Shown piece by piece: positions 37,201 through 52,200 of a stretch of DNA of 64,000 nt. A model generated the notes under the pieces. That model was given only the letters and a program-made list of their open reading frames with translations, was not told where the DNA came from and did not search any database. The position numbers and the translations under genes are program-made. The stretch is from Apus apus (taxonomy: Eukaryota > Chordata > Aves > Apodiformes > Apodidae). Each line of letters starts with the position of its first letter. Position 1 is the first letter of the stretch. The stretch covers positions 126,886,568 through 126,950,567 of the forward strand of contig NC_067283.1 in NCBI RefSeq assembly GCF_020740795.1, given 5' to 3'.

Positions 37201-40200
37201 ATATTTTTTGTAGTCTTCTAGTGTGATTTGTGTATTAGAGGAAAGTATGAGCTAGCAGTCAGGAAGATTTCTGTTTCAGGGGTCTCAGAACTTCCTTGTG
37301 AACAATCTGCCATCCTAATGAGTTTCCCGTCTGCTCCATCCCTGCAACCTACTGATTTCCAGTCCAGGCCATTTCCTCAGTACCCTTTTCTTCATTTTCT
37401 TAGCCCAATCTCATTATCCAGTTGTTCACAGTGTCACTCTCATTCTTGGTCCGGCTTCACTTATCGCATCTCTTGACTGACTTGACTTTCTGGTTTGTGA
37501 GGTTTTTTTCCTTCTTTTTTTAATTCATCTGCTCTCAGCAATTTCTTCCGCCAGACAGATTCAGCTCTCATCCCTTCACTCAGCCCACTCCTTCTGCTAA
37601 TCCTCCACACTTCTGCAGGACCAGAAGGGGAGGAATTAAGACTACGTGATAGTTGTTTCCCCTTCTGTTTCCAGTTTCCAGCACTCCTTGGGTCCGTGGC
37701 AACCAGGAGAAGCAGTTCTTGAAGCATCACTCTCAGCCCATGTGGAATCAGTCATGTCCAGCAGAATGCATCTTCAGAGAAGTTGGCTGTAAAACTTGAA
37801 CACGTGTCTCCCAGCCACAGATGAATCCTGAAATCAGATCTTTCAATTACTTTTTCCAAGGCTAGGCTTAGGCAGATTTTTAAAATGAAGAATGATTTCC
37901 TGGCACAAAGTGCTAGAGACTTTCAAGCAAATATGGGAAGTGCTTGGTTAGTTTACCACATGCAAGCTATGTATTTTTCCCCAGTCGTCTTCCCAGAAAT
38001 AGTGAAATGGTTGTTGCTAAAAGCTTCTTCACAGTTCAGCAAGAGGTATCCCTCTAGCCAAAAAAACGGTAGGCCAACTCGTTGTAATTTAATAAAGCAA
38101 CAGTCGGTGCAAGGACAACTCCCATATTTTCTAATGCAGTGGGAGTAAAAAAAGTGGCACTAGATGGGAAGTAGCAATGGCTCACTGTGGTGTATGGCTC
38201 ACACATTGAAGTGGCTAATATCACTTCACAAAGGCCAGGAACACCAGTCTCACCAATCATGCTGGAATTAGATCCTAAACAAGTACCAATCTACAGTAGT
38301 AGAAATCTGATAATTTTCCCCCTTTAAGTCTCCTGGAGCAGCAATTCAGGAAGGAAACATCTCCATTATTGTTTTGAAAATTCATGTCAAAGCCAACTGC
38401 ACTAATAAAGGAGAATTTGATTACATAGGAAAAGAGATGCTTTTATATGGGAAAAAGAATTGGATTACACACAAAAGAGAAAAACAGGCCATGTTTGGAT
38501 ATTTCCAGCTCCTTTTATAACATGCTGAAAAGTATGATGGCCAAGCCAGTCTCTTATAAACAGGCTGAACAACACTGAAGTTCTGATTTACCTTTAATGA
38601 GAGACTATTGATGCTGGCACAGTGCCCTGAAAATCTAGCTATTGTGAGTATCTTTTTTTTTTATTCAAAATGAGCCAAGCACCCTCACATCAGAGCCCCA
38701 CAGAATTCAATGAAGCATCTCTGCAGGGATCAGCTTCTCTCGTGGTTAATTTAGTAGCAGAGCAGCATCTCTGAATGTATCACTTCTGTGTAAGTGGAGG
38801 CCAGTACTGCAGAAAAATGACAGATAGATTGACAGAGACAGATAGACAGATAGCTACAGAGAGATAAACAGACTGTCAAAGCAAATGAATTCTAGAAAAT
38901 TTCAGTAATATTTCAGGACAGGAAAAAAAATCATTGAACTGAAAAGCAGTAAAAAAAAAAAAGATTTGTTGTGCTCTCTAAGTTAATACTCACTGACAAA
39001 CAGGATGCTGTTTTATTTGCGATGATTCCAAGAATGAAGTGATCATGTAGACTCTGCAAGCTATACAAAATTTTCCCAGTGAGGCAAATAATTTAAAATA
39101 ATAGTTGCAATAATTATATTTATTTGCCTTTATGTGTCTTTTTATTGTCTGTCTATTCTGTATGACTTACTGCTTTCTTTGCAAAGAAGTTTAAGTGCCA
39201 AGAGAGTTTTTACCAAATGTTAAAGGGTACTTGGAAGACTCCCATTTCAAAAAAGAGGTAGGATGACTGAGGAAGTGGCCTATGATGATGGCCATGTGAA
39301 GTCCAGCAGCTGAACAGCTGGAGGGGTCTTCCTGGTGCAGCCCAGACATGGTGCTCTTGGAACATGGGGTTCTTTAGCAAGAAAGGAGGTTAGATGGAGG
39401 GCAGTGAATGTGTGATTGGGGGAAGATCCAGGAAAGCAGCCTGAGAGATTTGGTTCAGTAATGTGCTGGGGATGAGCTCACCGAGAGTCTACAGGTAATG
39501 CACAAGCCCTGAATTACAGCAATACTGCAGAGATCCAGTGAGACAAGATGTCTTTTTGTTGGGATAGCAAGCACTGTCCTGCTTGAAGAAGGACCATCAC
39601 CACTTTGTCTAGCTACCTTCTGAATAGGTGGTCTCACAACTTCCCAAGCCACAAACTGTGGCTGTTGTTCCTTCTTCTGTTACCTGGAAGAGCTTGGGTC
39701 TGTCATTTCACTGGTCTTTCCTTCAAATAGCTGTAAGCAGCTAGTGTATTGTCTCTTAGCCACCTCTTAGCCCATCTGAACAAGCCTAGCACCTTCCACC
39801 ACACTTCTCAGACCACATGCTTCAGGTCCCTCAACTTCCTGGGAGCCCTCCGCTGGACCTTCACCTGCTCTTTGTGTCCCTCTTAGACTGGGGGGTCAAA
39901 AGCTGGATTAAGTACCTCAGGTGCAGCTCCACAGCACCAGCTACCTTCAACCACTTGCGAATTCAGCCTCCCCTCCTGTTGATTCTCACACACCTCTGCT
40001 CTGGCCTGCTTCCTCTTTGCTTTTCTCCAGTCTGACCCCTTTAAGAGGCAGGTTGAAAGAAATAGCAAAAATTTCTTCCTTGTGAGACGTTCAGAGTCAA
40101 CCTCCATATGCTGAAATTATTTCTGTAAATTTATTTTTAAAAGAGTCACTGGCCCAGTATTTGTGCCTAGTTTGGTGCTTAGACATCATCTTTCAGCATT

Positions 40201-43200
40201 GATGGTTAAGGGTCTACATAGCCACACACCAAAACATCATCTGAAATCTCACTTGAGAATTTGTACTGTCTTTAGCGCTGTGTAGAAGACTAGCAGAAAA
40301 TTACTTTATGTCTTTAAATGCTGTGAAAATAGATTTCACAGTGAACATGTTGAATGCTGAAATGTCTACAAGTATCCCAAGTTTCTCGGTTTAGGGACCT
40401 TCCAAAATATACTTTTCCTGTTCATTCTACTGCCCACTTGCTAGGAGGTAGTGCCAAATGAAGAGATGAGTTCTGCAGAATCTGTGTTGTGTCACCATGG
40501 TTAATTGGTTTTGAGTGCTATCAAAGTCCTTCAAAACCTAAAGGCATAATTTTTGAACCAAAGGAATTAAAATCATAGAATCATAGAATGGTTTGGGTTG
40601 GAAGGGACCTTAAATGTCATCTAGTTCCAACTCCCCTGCCATTGACAGGGGCACCTCCTATTAGATCAGGTTGCTCAAAGCCCCATCCTGGGATAAACAC
40701 ACCCTAGACAGGTTTCCTGCCCAGGCAGACTTCCTTAAATTAGGGACTAAAATTCAGTAAACCCAGAAATTCAATCTTTTGTAACATATTTTAATTAAAT
40801 AAATACAGCCCCTCTCTCCCACATATTCCCAATTGAGTAGGCACTGAAGTTAGTATGAAAGCTTTTAAATTTCTATAGTCTTCATTATGAAAAAGGGGAA
40901 TTAAGCCATACAATATAAAGCACAAGAGTATAAACCAGAGTATCAGGGTATCTGCAACACAGCTTTCATTATCACATTTCCTTGGATTTAAAGCAAAATT
41001 CTCCACAAATATGAGTTACATCAACAGGCAAACTCTAATACCAAACCATTTTATACAGAAACTTAAAAAGTAATTTTCTAGGAGCTTATTTTGTTCTGGC
41101 ATTCAAATTTAAAATACTATTATTAATTAACACAATTCAATGGTGGATGCCATTGCTTTAATTATTGTAAGAATATGAACCCTTCATTTTTAAGTAATCT
41201 ACTTTAAAATGTCATTTGCAATCGTGTACAGAATGCAAGCTAATGCCTCTGTCCAAACTGATGAGACATCCTTCTTTGAAATGTCCCACAACATTAAAAT
41301 TTCATTCAAAAGCCAGAAGGAAAATGGATTTTTTTAAACTGTCTCCTTTCATTGTCTTCTGCATTTTGACATTTAGTCTGCAGTCATGGCAGCCAGTAAG
41401 AGTGAGTGTGTAGCATAAAGATGCAATTATACATGTTTGTCTTGGGGTTGACTACATTAAGAACATGTGGATTGCTCAAAATCAACTAAAAAACTTATGT
41501 TAAAAAAACCTTTATCTATATATGCACATTTTTATGTATACATATATATCAACTAAATATTGAATTTTTCCATGTGTTTCCTATTCAGACACTATAAAAT
41601 GGGTTTTGTAGGCTATATTAAATTATTAGTTTGAGGTGTACCTTCCACAGCCTTCACAGCAGCATGTTGTCTCTAAAATGGATTCTCCTGGTAGGTATGG
41701 TGTGAAAATAATTGCAATAGATTGTGCACTTAGTGAAATGACTCAGCAAGCAAGGACTGCATTTCATTACTGGAATATAAAGATCAAGTATCCACCCCTA
41801 CTGTAAATTATAATTGCATTTCTCTCATATAATACAAACACAAGTTTCTACTTAGCTGATTGTCAGCATTTTCTTTGCCTAGAGCAAAACTGCACCTTGC
41901 AATAGAATTTACTTACTGTTTTCTGAGCCTTAACTTAGGGCTAACTAGCATTTTGGCTTTCATCAGTGCAAAGCACAACTTTTAAGATGTTGGAAGGTGT
42001 GAAAGCTATTAGGACTTTGGACTGGCACAGGGTATCTGTTAGTGAGGGTTGTGGGTATAACGCCTGTATGAGTTACAAAAAATAAGGTCACATTTTATGT
42101 TTGACTCACAGTTCTATTAGAACAACATGTATATCTGATCCCAGAAAAATAGCAAGGACCAAACTCGTTGTTAATGGGAACTGATAGCACTGCAGCTCTG
42201 TTCCCTTGACTGAGGTACTCCACAGCAGCTGAGACTTCCCAAATGATGACAACAGAAAAAGTTGGATTCTTTACCCATTCTGCCTCAATTGCTTAGGATG
42301 AAACATTTTGGGTTATTTCTTTGCTTGATGCTGTGTCAATTACTTGCTTGCAGAACAACTGGGTAATGCTTCAAATTTACTCTGTTGAGAAGGTCAATAT
42401 GGCTCTTAAAGCAATTTCACTGTAATCTCAGTCTAAAGATGAGGTGGAGGGGTTTCATAATATAATTGAAATTAAATCAGTACAACTCCAGAAAGGATCC
42501 ACTGTGTCCAGTGGCAGAACTCTTACTTCAATATAAAAAACTGTCAGTATGCCAGGATTATGTCATTACTCTCTGGGTTTCATGTTACGCAGCCTCCATG
42601 GAATAAAATGACATCCGATATCTGTGGGTGATGCATGGCTGGCTGGTGCAAGACCAGGGAGAGTTTGTCGAGCCCACATGAAGGGGTCAGCCTGATGTAG
42701 AACTAAGCCAGTGGAAGCCTCTAAAGAGGTCATTATGAAAAACTGAATAAATGCACCATTCCAAACACACATGGCAGAGGGAGAGATTCAGAAATATAAA
42801 TGTAGGCAGCCAGCTCTGTCACATCCTGCTCTAGTAACCCAGTCTTACTGTGCCAAAACAGAACCCAGAGCACGATTCATACCTTGGGAAGATGCTGTTT
42901 GATCATAGCAGGCTGTGTCACAAAACCATTGCCATTCTATTTCATCGTACTTGATCTGCATCCTCACTGTAGGGGTTGTTTCACAAGCCAGCACCCAGAT
43001 TGTCTACAGAACTCTCAAAAGACAGCCTGTGCCAATGGAGTTGTCACCATCCAGAAACTGGGAGACCTGTGTTCCCCACCAAGCTTCCCTACAGTGGGTC
43101 TGTGACCTGAAGCAGTTTTTTTCACTTCTGGGTCATTTTTTCCCCAGCATCTCTTGCCTGTCTTGCTCACTTACACCACAAGCTCTTTGGCACAGGGTGT

Positions 43201-46200
43201 TTGCATACGATGTGTTTGTACAGCAAGCAGTGCAGATCTCAGCTGGGCCTCCATGTCCTCCCACGCTAAAATAACAAGATGACCTTAAGAGCTTACTGGG
43301 AGCCAGGAGCCATCTCCAGTAGCCTAGTCCCTGACCGCTTGGTGCTCCAGGGGAAGCTGGTATGCTCAGCACAAGGACTCGATGTTGCCCTTCCCACCCA
43401 GCACCTGGATCACTGGCAAGCTGAAGACAGTAGACATACTGCCATTGCGGTGACAGAGGATCATAGAATCATAGAATGGTTTGGGTTAGAAGGCTCTTAA
43501 AGATCATCTAGTTCCAATCCCCCTCCATGAGCCAGGACACCTTCCACTAGACCAGGTTGCTGGAATATACATCTAGAATATATATCATACATATCTATAC
43601 AGCCAGGTTGCTGGAATAGATATCTGCGTGCCAGGTCTGTCAGGGGAAAGCAGGCTCCTGTAAGCTCTGCAGCTTCTGTCCTTCCAGGCTTTAATTTGGT
43701 CCACCTCACATCTCACTTGTCATCTCTTGTGGCCACACTGAAGAATTACCATCTCCTTTGCACAGCCTCCCCTGGTGCTTCACCCACCAGTGCAGGCCCA
43801 GGACCAAGCCAAGCACCACGTCTTTGCACCCAGGAAGCAGTGTGGCCTCGGGGGCTCATCAGCACTACATGGCCTTTTCAGAGGGAAGGTTCATAAATCT
43901 GGGATTGTCCTGCTGCCAGGAAGTCCTGAAGCAAACTCCACAAGGCTGAAGTTAAATCAGACTAGTAGAGGTGGTAACCTCAAAGTCAGAAATGCTGAAA
44001 CAAGCTAACCTGTGTGTAGGTGAGTTGTGATGGGTGTGTTGAGTCTCCAAGATGTCTTCTGCTTCTCTGGCCTTCGCTTGAGAACATTACTGTTCCTGAA
44101 AACACTGCTTTTAGCTTTTCTAGAGAGTGAGGTTCAGATTCAATGCTGCTTGCCAAGGGAGATCTTCAAAGTCACGTTAGTGGAAATTTTGAAGTATCTG
44201 GGATTTTATGCCAATTCATATGTAACTTGTCTCAGAAATAGAAGAGGTTAATGTCATGTTGGGCTGGTGAAAAGGTATGTCACAGGCATACGATGTGATA
44301 CATTACAGACAGTGAGCATTAAATCCTGGAAAGCAAATCCGCCAATTCAGAAATTCCAGGGCTTGAGGTTTTGATCCTTGAATCATTCCTGTAAGACTCT
44401 GAGTGATAGCTCAGAGGATAGGGATTTTTCTTGAGAATGGTTAATGATAGGATCAGACCCAGAACAATAATGTGCAGAATCGTTACTACTGCTCTATCAG
44501 TAGTCCTAAACCGAAGATTATGGTTTGTCGATAAAACATGACAGAGCCAAGTTTGCTACAATACCAGTCAAAAGAGACTGGTTTCCCCGTGTGCAGGTTA
44601 TGTAGCAAAACCTGCAACAGTTCTGAAGCAAGTAAGGTGAGCCAAATAAGGAGGGTTGTTTCCCTCTGTTGCAGCTGCTGCCACCTATTCCCTTTTTCTA
44701 TCTAGTTCACATTCAAGAATATCTTTTCAGTTTATACCATCTCCTAGCTGAATTTCCAGTCTTTTGTGTTTTCACAGAATACAGGAGACAGCAGATAGCA
44801 GAATGGTTACTCGGTGGCGCTGCCTTAAACATTTGCAAAGTATTGATGCTTACATGACTTTCACACTTAGGTGATAATAGTGTATCAGGAACTGTCTGTG
44901 GCTGTGTGGCCTCTTATGAAGGTAGCCATAAGTTAGGCGTCTTACACTTCAGAATACTGCCAGAGCATCTGAAGAACAGGGGAACTGCAGAAAACTGAAC
45001 AATTGTTTTCTGTTAACCAGCAGGAAATAAAGCTGTCTTAGGAGCACTGTAGCTTTTGAGGTCATTCCTCACTGTTCATCCTCTCCACTGTCTTCAAAGT
45101 CTGTTTTAGTAGCTCACATCCTGTCCTACATCAAAAGTTCTAGGGGAAGGGAGATAGGCTGTGGAGGTAGGAAGGGAAATACGGGGGGCATAGAATCATA
45201 GAATCCTAGGGGTTGGAAGGGACCTCGAAAGATCATCTAGTCCAACCCCCCTGCCAGAGCAGGGTCACCTAGAGTACATCACACAGGAAGGCGTCCAGGC
45301 GGGTTTTGAATGTCTCCAGCGAAGGAGACTCCACAACCTCTCTGGGCAGCCTGTTCCAGTGCTCTGTCACTCTTACAGTAAAAAATTTTTTCCTGATATT
45401 CATCTTAAACCTCCTATGCTCCAACTTGTATCCATTACCCCTTGTCCTATCACTGGTCTTCACTGAAAAAAGCTTAACTCCATCGTCTTGACACTCACCC
45501 TTTACATATTTGTAAACATTGATGAGGTCCCCCCTCAGTCTCCTTTTCTCCAAACTAAAGAGACCCAGCTCCCTCAGCCTTTCCTCATAAGGGAGATGTT
45601 CCACTCCCTTAATCATCCTTGTGGCTCTGCGCTGGACTCTTTCAAGCACTTCCCTGTCCTTCTTGAACTGAGGGGCCCAGAACTGGACACAATATTCCAG
45701 ATGTGGCCTCACCAATGCAGAATAGAGGGGGAGGAGAACCTCTCTTGACCTACTAACCACACCCTTTCTAATACACCCCAGGATGCCATTGGCCTTCTTA
45801 GCCACAAGGGCACACTGCTGACTCATGGTCATCCTCCTGTCTACCATGACCCCCAGGTCCCTTTCACCTACACTGCTCTCCAGCAGGTCAGCCCCCAACC
45901 TGTACTGGTGCATGGCGTTTTTCTTCCCCAAATGCAAAACTCTACACTTGCTCTTGTTAAACTTCATCAGGTTTTTCCCCGCCCAAGTCTCCAGCCTGTC
46001 TAAGTCTCTCTGAATGGCAGCACAGCCTTCTGGTGTGTCAGCCACTCCTCCCAGCTTGGTGTCATCAGCAAACTTGCTGAGGGTACATTCTGTGCCCTCA
46101 TCCAGGTCGTTGATGAAGATATTGAACAACACCGGTCCCAGTACCGACCCCTGAGGGACTCCACTAGTCACAGGCCTCCAACTAGATTCTGCCCCATTGA

Positions 46201-49200
46201 CTACAACTCTCTGACTTCTTCCTTTCAACCAGTTCTTGATCCACCTCACTGCCTGATCATCAAACCCATACTTGATCAACTTATCTACAAGGATGCTGTG
46301 GGAGACGGTGTCAAATGCTTTACTGAAATCAAGATAGACCACATCTACCGCTCTACCATCATCTATCCACCTAGTAATTTCCTCATAGAAGGCTATGAGG
46401 TTAGTCAAACATGACTTACCCTTGGTAAAACCATGTTGACTGCTCTTGATGACCCCCATCTCCTTGATATGTCTAGAGATAGTGCCAAGGACAAGTTGTT
46501 CCATTACCTTTCCAGGGATGGAGGTGAGGCTGACCGGTCTATAGTTACCCGGGTCCTCCTTCTTGCCCTTCTTGTAGACTGGAGTGACGTTTGCTATCCT
46601 CCAGTCCTCAGGCACCTCTCCAGTTACCCATGACTTACCGAAGATGATGGAGAGTGGACTAGCAATGACCTCCGCCAGCTCCCTCAGCACCCTGAGGTGC
46701 ATACCTGGAACAAATTGCAAAGGCAGACCTTAAAGAAGGAGCTCTTCTCCCTCTGAGAAAAAAAAAAATGGAATTTTTATGTACACCCAGGCTGAAGTTC
46801 GCTGACATTCAAATGGAATTCAGGAGGGCTGCAGACCTCTGTCTTAGCATTGTTCTCCACCACCTTCCCCTCCCTCCTGGAGGGCTGCTGAAACTGAACT
46901 ACCAAGAGCTTCCTGATGCTGATGTATGTGATGAGCTGGCTCTCCAAAGGGTTGGTTTACAAGAGTGAGTGCAGCATCTGGCTCCGACACTGCTACAGAC
47001 TACTTTTTGCAGAGCTGGAGGAGAGGGAGAAGCTTACCCATAGCTTTCTTGTCTGGCTTACTTCTGTTCTTCCCATGCTTCCACCAGCATGCAATGTTTG
47101 ATGCTGTTGGGGCTCTGAACAAGGGTCTGACAGACTTTGGACAGGCAGATGTCTGTATTCCTTCCACACTGGAAGGAAATGTGTGTGTATATATATATAT
47201 ATCTGTAAACAGAATCTATTCCAAGACTCTCTAACAGTGGCTATGGCAGAGCATCTGCATCACTGTTTCAGGTAACAATGACAGGATTTTTTTTCCCCAA
47301 ATTCAAAGAAAAACTCTTCCATTAAAATCTCATTTTGACAATGCAGTTGCATTAGCTGACAAAATTGTTCCATTAACTCGTGTCACAGATGACCATAACA
47401 GGCAGGGTTTAGGATATGGATTTTCTCATCGCTTCAGCAGTGAAAATTCCATGAGTTGAAATAACAGTGTCTTCGGAGCTAAACTGAGGAAGTGTGGTCT
47501 AGATGATTGGGTAGTGAGGTGGATTGTGAATTGATTGAAGGAAGAAGTCAGAGAGTTGTGGTCAGTGGGACAGAGTCTAGCTGGAGGCCTATATCTAGTG
47601 GAGTCCCTCAGGGGTCTGTACTGGGACCAGGACTATTCAATATATTCATCAACGACCTGGCTGAGGGAACAGAGGACACTGTCAGCAAGTTTGCTGATGA
47701 CTCCAGACCATGAGGAGTGGCTGACACACCAGAAGGCTGGGCTGCCATTCAGGGAGACCTGGACAGGCTGGAAAGTTGTGCAGGAAGAAATGTAATTAAA
47801 TATAATAAGGGCAAGTGTAGAGTCTTGCATCTGGCAAAGAACAACCCAACGTACCAGTATAGGTTGGGGATTGACCTGTTGGAGAGCAGTGTAGGGGAAA
47901 GGGACATGGAGGTCTTGGTGGACAAAGGGATCATCATGAGCCAGCAATTTGCCCTTGTGGCCAAGAAGGCCAATGGCATCCTGAGATATATTAGAAGGGG
48001 TGTGGTTAGTAGGTCTACTCTGCCCTGGTGAGGCCACCTCTGGAACATTGTGTCCAGTTCTGGGCCCCTCAGTTCAAGAAGGACAGGGAACTGCTTGAAA
48101 GAATCCAGCGCAGAGCCACAAAGATGATTAAGGGAGTGCAACATCCCCCTTATGAGGAAAGGCTGAGGGAGCTGGGTCTCTTTAGCTTGGACAAAAGGAG
48201 ACTGAGGGGCGACCTCATCAATGTTTATAAATATGTAAAGAGTGAGTGTCAGGAGGACAGAGCCAAGCACTTCTCAGTGATAGGGTAAGGGGTAGCAGGT
48301 GCAAGCTGGGTCACAGGAGGTTCCACATAAACATGAGGAAAACGTTTTTCACTGAGGGGATGACAGACACTGGAACAGCCTGCCCAGAGAGGTTGTGTAG
48401 TCTCCTCTGGAGACATTAAAAACCAAGCCTGGATGTGTTCCTGTGTGACCTACTCTAGGCAATCCTGCAGGGAGTTGGGGGGTTCGACTAGATGATCTTT
48501 CAAGGTCCCTTCCAATCCCTAACATTCTGTGATTCTGTGTAACACAAACCAGCAACTTCACAACTTAACATTCTGACATCAGAAAATAAAGTGAACAAAG
48601 ACATTTGAATCCAGTCACATACATTAAGTAAGAATCATAGACATGGCATCTGGAGTAGTCCATTTTAGTCCAAAAATCCATAGTGATGATCAGTAATTAA
48701 GCTGTAAATTCAGGGGCAGTTTTCAGGGACACTTGTGCCACCCTCCAATCTACATATTTGCATGTGTTTGCATCTACACACCTTAGATGCAAGAAAGTCA
48801 AGTGTTGGGCAGTCTCTGCATAAGCAAACAGCTGCTTGTGTGTTCCTTGGCATGGGTTTTCCAGCCAGATCCTGTACTGTGCTGTAGAAGTGGCATGCAA
48901 GGGCTTGCACTCAAGGACAGGGTTCGTTATTGCAATTTAACCCAGTCTTAATAGGAAGCTGAAGGGTCATATCTGTTGCTTGTATATTTTTTTGTGGTTT
49001 TGTGTTTTCAAGAAGCGATGCTAAAGTGCTCCCTGATTTCACTGCCCCCTGGGCTTTTATGAATGGTACTACTGCTTGATTCTGTTCCAAGCCATTTCAA
49101 AGCCATTTGTTAAAAAATTTCCAATACTTCTGTCAAAACCCAGGGACCTTTAGTGACCTCAGAATGGTCATGAGGGTTACCAAAATTAATGCCTAAAGCT

Positions 49201-52200
49201 ACTTTTTAAAACTCGGAGTTGCCACAGAAGCAGATTAGATATGTCCAAGTTCTTTCTTAGTCATGTTCTGGACATATGGTAGGATATGCTGGAGCCTCTC
49301 TTGACAGAGGAAACTCAGTCATTCACAATTTCTTTTCCTCATTTTCCATTTCTTGTTTCCTTGTTACCTATTTACGGCCTAGATACAGAAATATCACAAC
49401 ATTCAGGGGCAGGGGACATGACCAAAACTCTGTGTTCATCTCTGTATTAAACTGCATTGCAATATACGAAGAGTGCAATTTTAAAGACTTGGTCACAAAA
49501 GAGTGGCCGCAAGTGAGTGAGGGTCCCATGCCTCCTTCCCCACCAGTGACATGTGAGCACTATAGGACATTAAAGAGGCAGTTCTGTCAAGCTCATCTCA
49601 AGCTGTTAGTACAATCTAATTTTTCCTGGGGAAACTGGGCAAGTGAACGTGTACATGAGATTGTGGGATGAACTCACACCACATACTCCATTGAGCAGTG
49701 TTTTGCACTCAGAGAGACAGTCACAAAATAAGCCCCACCTGTGTGAACCACCAGAATGAGATGTCACTCATGACTGAGTGTAAGGGATGGATAAGATGTG
49801 TTCACTTCAGAAGCTTTTGCTTGCGTTCACTTAATCGCTGGTGACTCCATAAGCCTTAGGTTTTCTGGCAATGGAGGACAATTCATTTGCCTTAAGACAA
49901 TCTAATTCTTTTACCTTAGACATCTGTCTTGAAATGAGACCAGTTACTCTCTGGTGGAGCTTTTCTCTTCATTGACTAAAATGAAAGCTTTTGTGACTGC
50001 TGCAAACTCCCTGTCTTAAATGTTAGGTGGCCAGCATTAATTAAAGTGAATCCCAGACTCATACATCTCAGATGAGTGCCAAAACTTAAATGTGTAGAAT
50101 CCCTATCCCTCATGTCCCATACTGAGTTTTACTTCCCCCAGTCCCATGTGCTAGTTCCAGTACTAGTTCACCATTTTACCAGTGCTCATCTTGTAGCTTT
50201 TGACAAATACCCACCAGCTATGGGGAAACAATAGCAGTTATGATCATGTAACACCATTTCATTTGACATAAAGGGATGCATCACACTACTAAAATGGATA
50301 ATAAAAACACGGGCCAACAAAGTATGTCTGTTGGTATTCACAAAACGCCATGGCTTTTCGTGGCTTAAAGCATTGTCTTGACAAACCAAGAACTCTAGCA
50401 CTTCAAAGGGAGCACTAAGTGAAATTTGTAACAAACTGCTTTGTCAATAAGGTCCGTGAAAAATCAATGTAAAGGATGGCTGTGGTAGGTCTTCTGTACC
50501 TTGCATTTCATGCTTCACCTGACTTGAATTTTTACTTCTGCCGTTTCTTCCAGAGCAGAAAACAAAGCAAGATTTCAGTTAAGTCTCAGCAACCTGACTT
50601 TCTCACAGGTGCCTGGCAAAGGAACATGGGGCTGGGCAGTGTTGCGGGCTGCACATTTTGACCATAGGCAATGTGCCATTTTCAGTTTCCTTCCAGGTGT
50701 GCAGAATTTCAGGAATTGGTTGACCAGTGGGACTTGAAGTGCCAAAAATCAGTAACACTTCATTATATGCAGACTGTATTTGGTAAGGCAAAGGGAATTA
50801 ACAGATTTGGTTTAATCAGATGTTAATTATAAGTAACATTTACACATCTCTCTCTGCTTTCATGCATTAAAAATAGTCTTGCTTACGAACGATAGTCTCT
50901 GCTGTGACCCAGCAATCTGTCCTAGCTGTGCTTTGCCAAGGAAAAAAATATGACCCGAATTGCCCGTGGTCTGTCAGCCAGGACAGATTTTCATTGTACA
51001 GTGTAAACTGTAAAAAATTCCTTATAGCTATTGGATAACAGATGGAAACAGACAGGGTGGTTTTACCAGTGCTTTCCCTAATCTTCCTATTTCTCCCAGC
51101 AACAAGTCAGTGGTTGCTGTCTTCTAGTGGCAGCCATAGCAGCCTTCCTTATTACCTTGACTCAGTGGGCAAGTGAGCTGCAGGACTGGCAATGGAATAA
51201 TTTTCTGTTAGTGGAGAAATATGGGATATATCTGAATAAGTATATTATTTGAGACCATGTAAGCACTTTTGAAGAGAAACATCAAAACAAACACCCCAGC
51301 ACATAAGGAACCCAAAAAGAAAGAGCATGGAAACACTCACCCAACACAGGGAGTGGCTTCACAGTTTCTAGATACAGCTGTTAAGGGCAGTTAGAGCAAA
51401 TTGTGAGATTAGCTTAAAACAACGATACTAAGGTGTGTTAGGGACTTGCTCAGAAAAAAAAAAAATGAAATTGTGAGTTTGAAACTTGCCTGAGTTTCTT
51501 CTCTGAAGCTGTCAAATCTTTTAGGGGCATTAGATAACATTTCCAAGGCTTTCTCTGCAACTCTGAATATGATGGATTTATTTTAAAAAATAGATCAGGT
51601 TCTGAAATAATCACAACAGCTCCAGAATTAAAGAAGACCTGCAAATACCAGGATATTCACAGCAAATCTCCAAGAGTTGCTAATCCTGAAATCCCTTTTG
51701 GTTTTAGCAAAAAAATCTGGGTTCTGCTCTTGCCCAACTTGGAAGCATTTAATGCATCTAAACATTTAAATCTCACTGCATATAACTGAGAAGATACTGT
51801 TGCTGTCTTTTGTCAACATTGTTCTTTCCTAGCAATTTTCCTATCAAAGCTTTTGTACAATTATGATTACCATAATTTACTTTCCTTCATTTAACTTACA
51901 TAGTTAATGGAATTATATGTACCCTGCATGACTGCATAAGGAGCTATATAATTAGCAAGCCAGTTGAAACACATTTGGAAAATAAACTTTGTTGCAATCA
52001 CTGCTTGTCTTCAGGGTTTTTTAAAAGCTCCACTGTAAGACAGATAATTGTTGTACCTATTTCAGTTGACACAAGAGGTCCTGTGCAGATTGCATAAATG
52101 TTGGGCAGTTGGCTTTCTTACCTAAGTGTGCTGCTGCTTTAATGGCAAAGTGAACCAGTTTCCATGGCTAAACACTAACTCCTCAGGACTTAGGAGGGCA

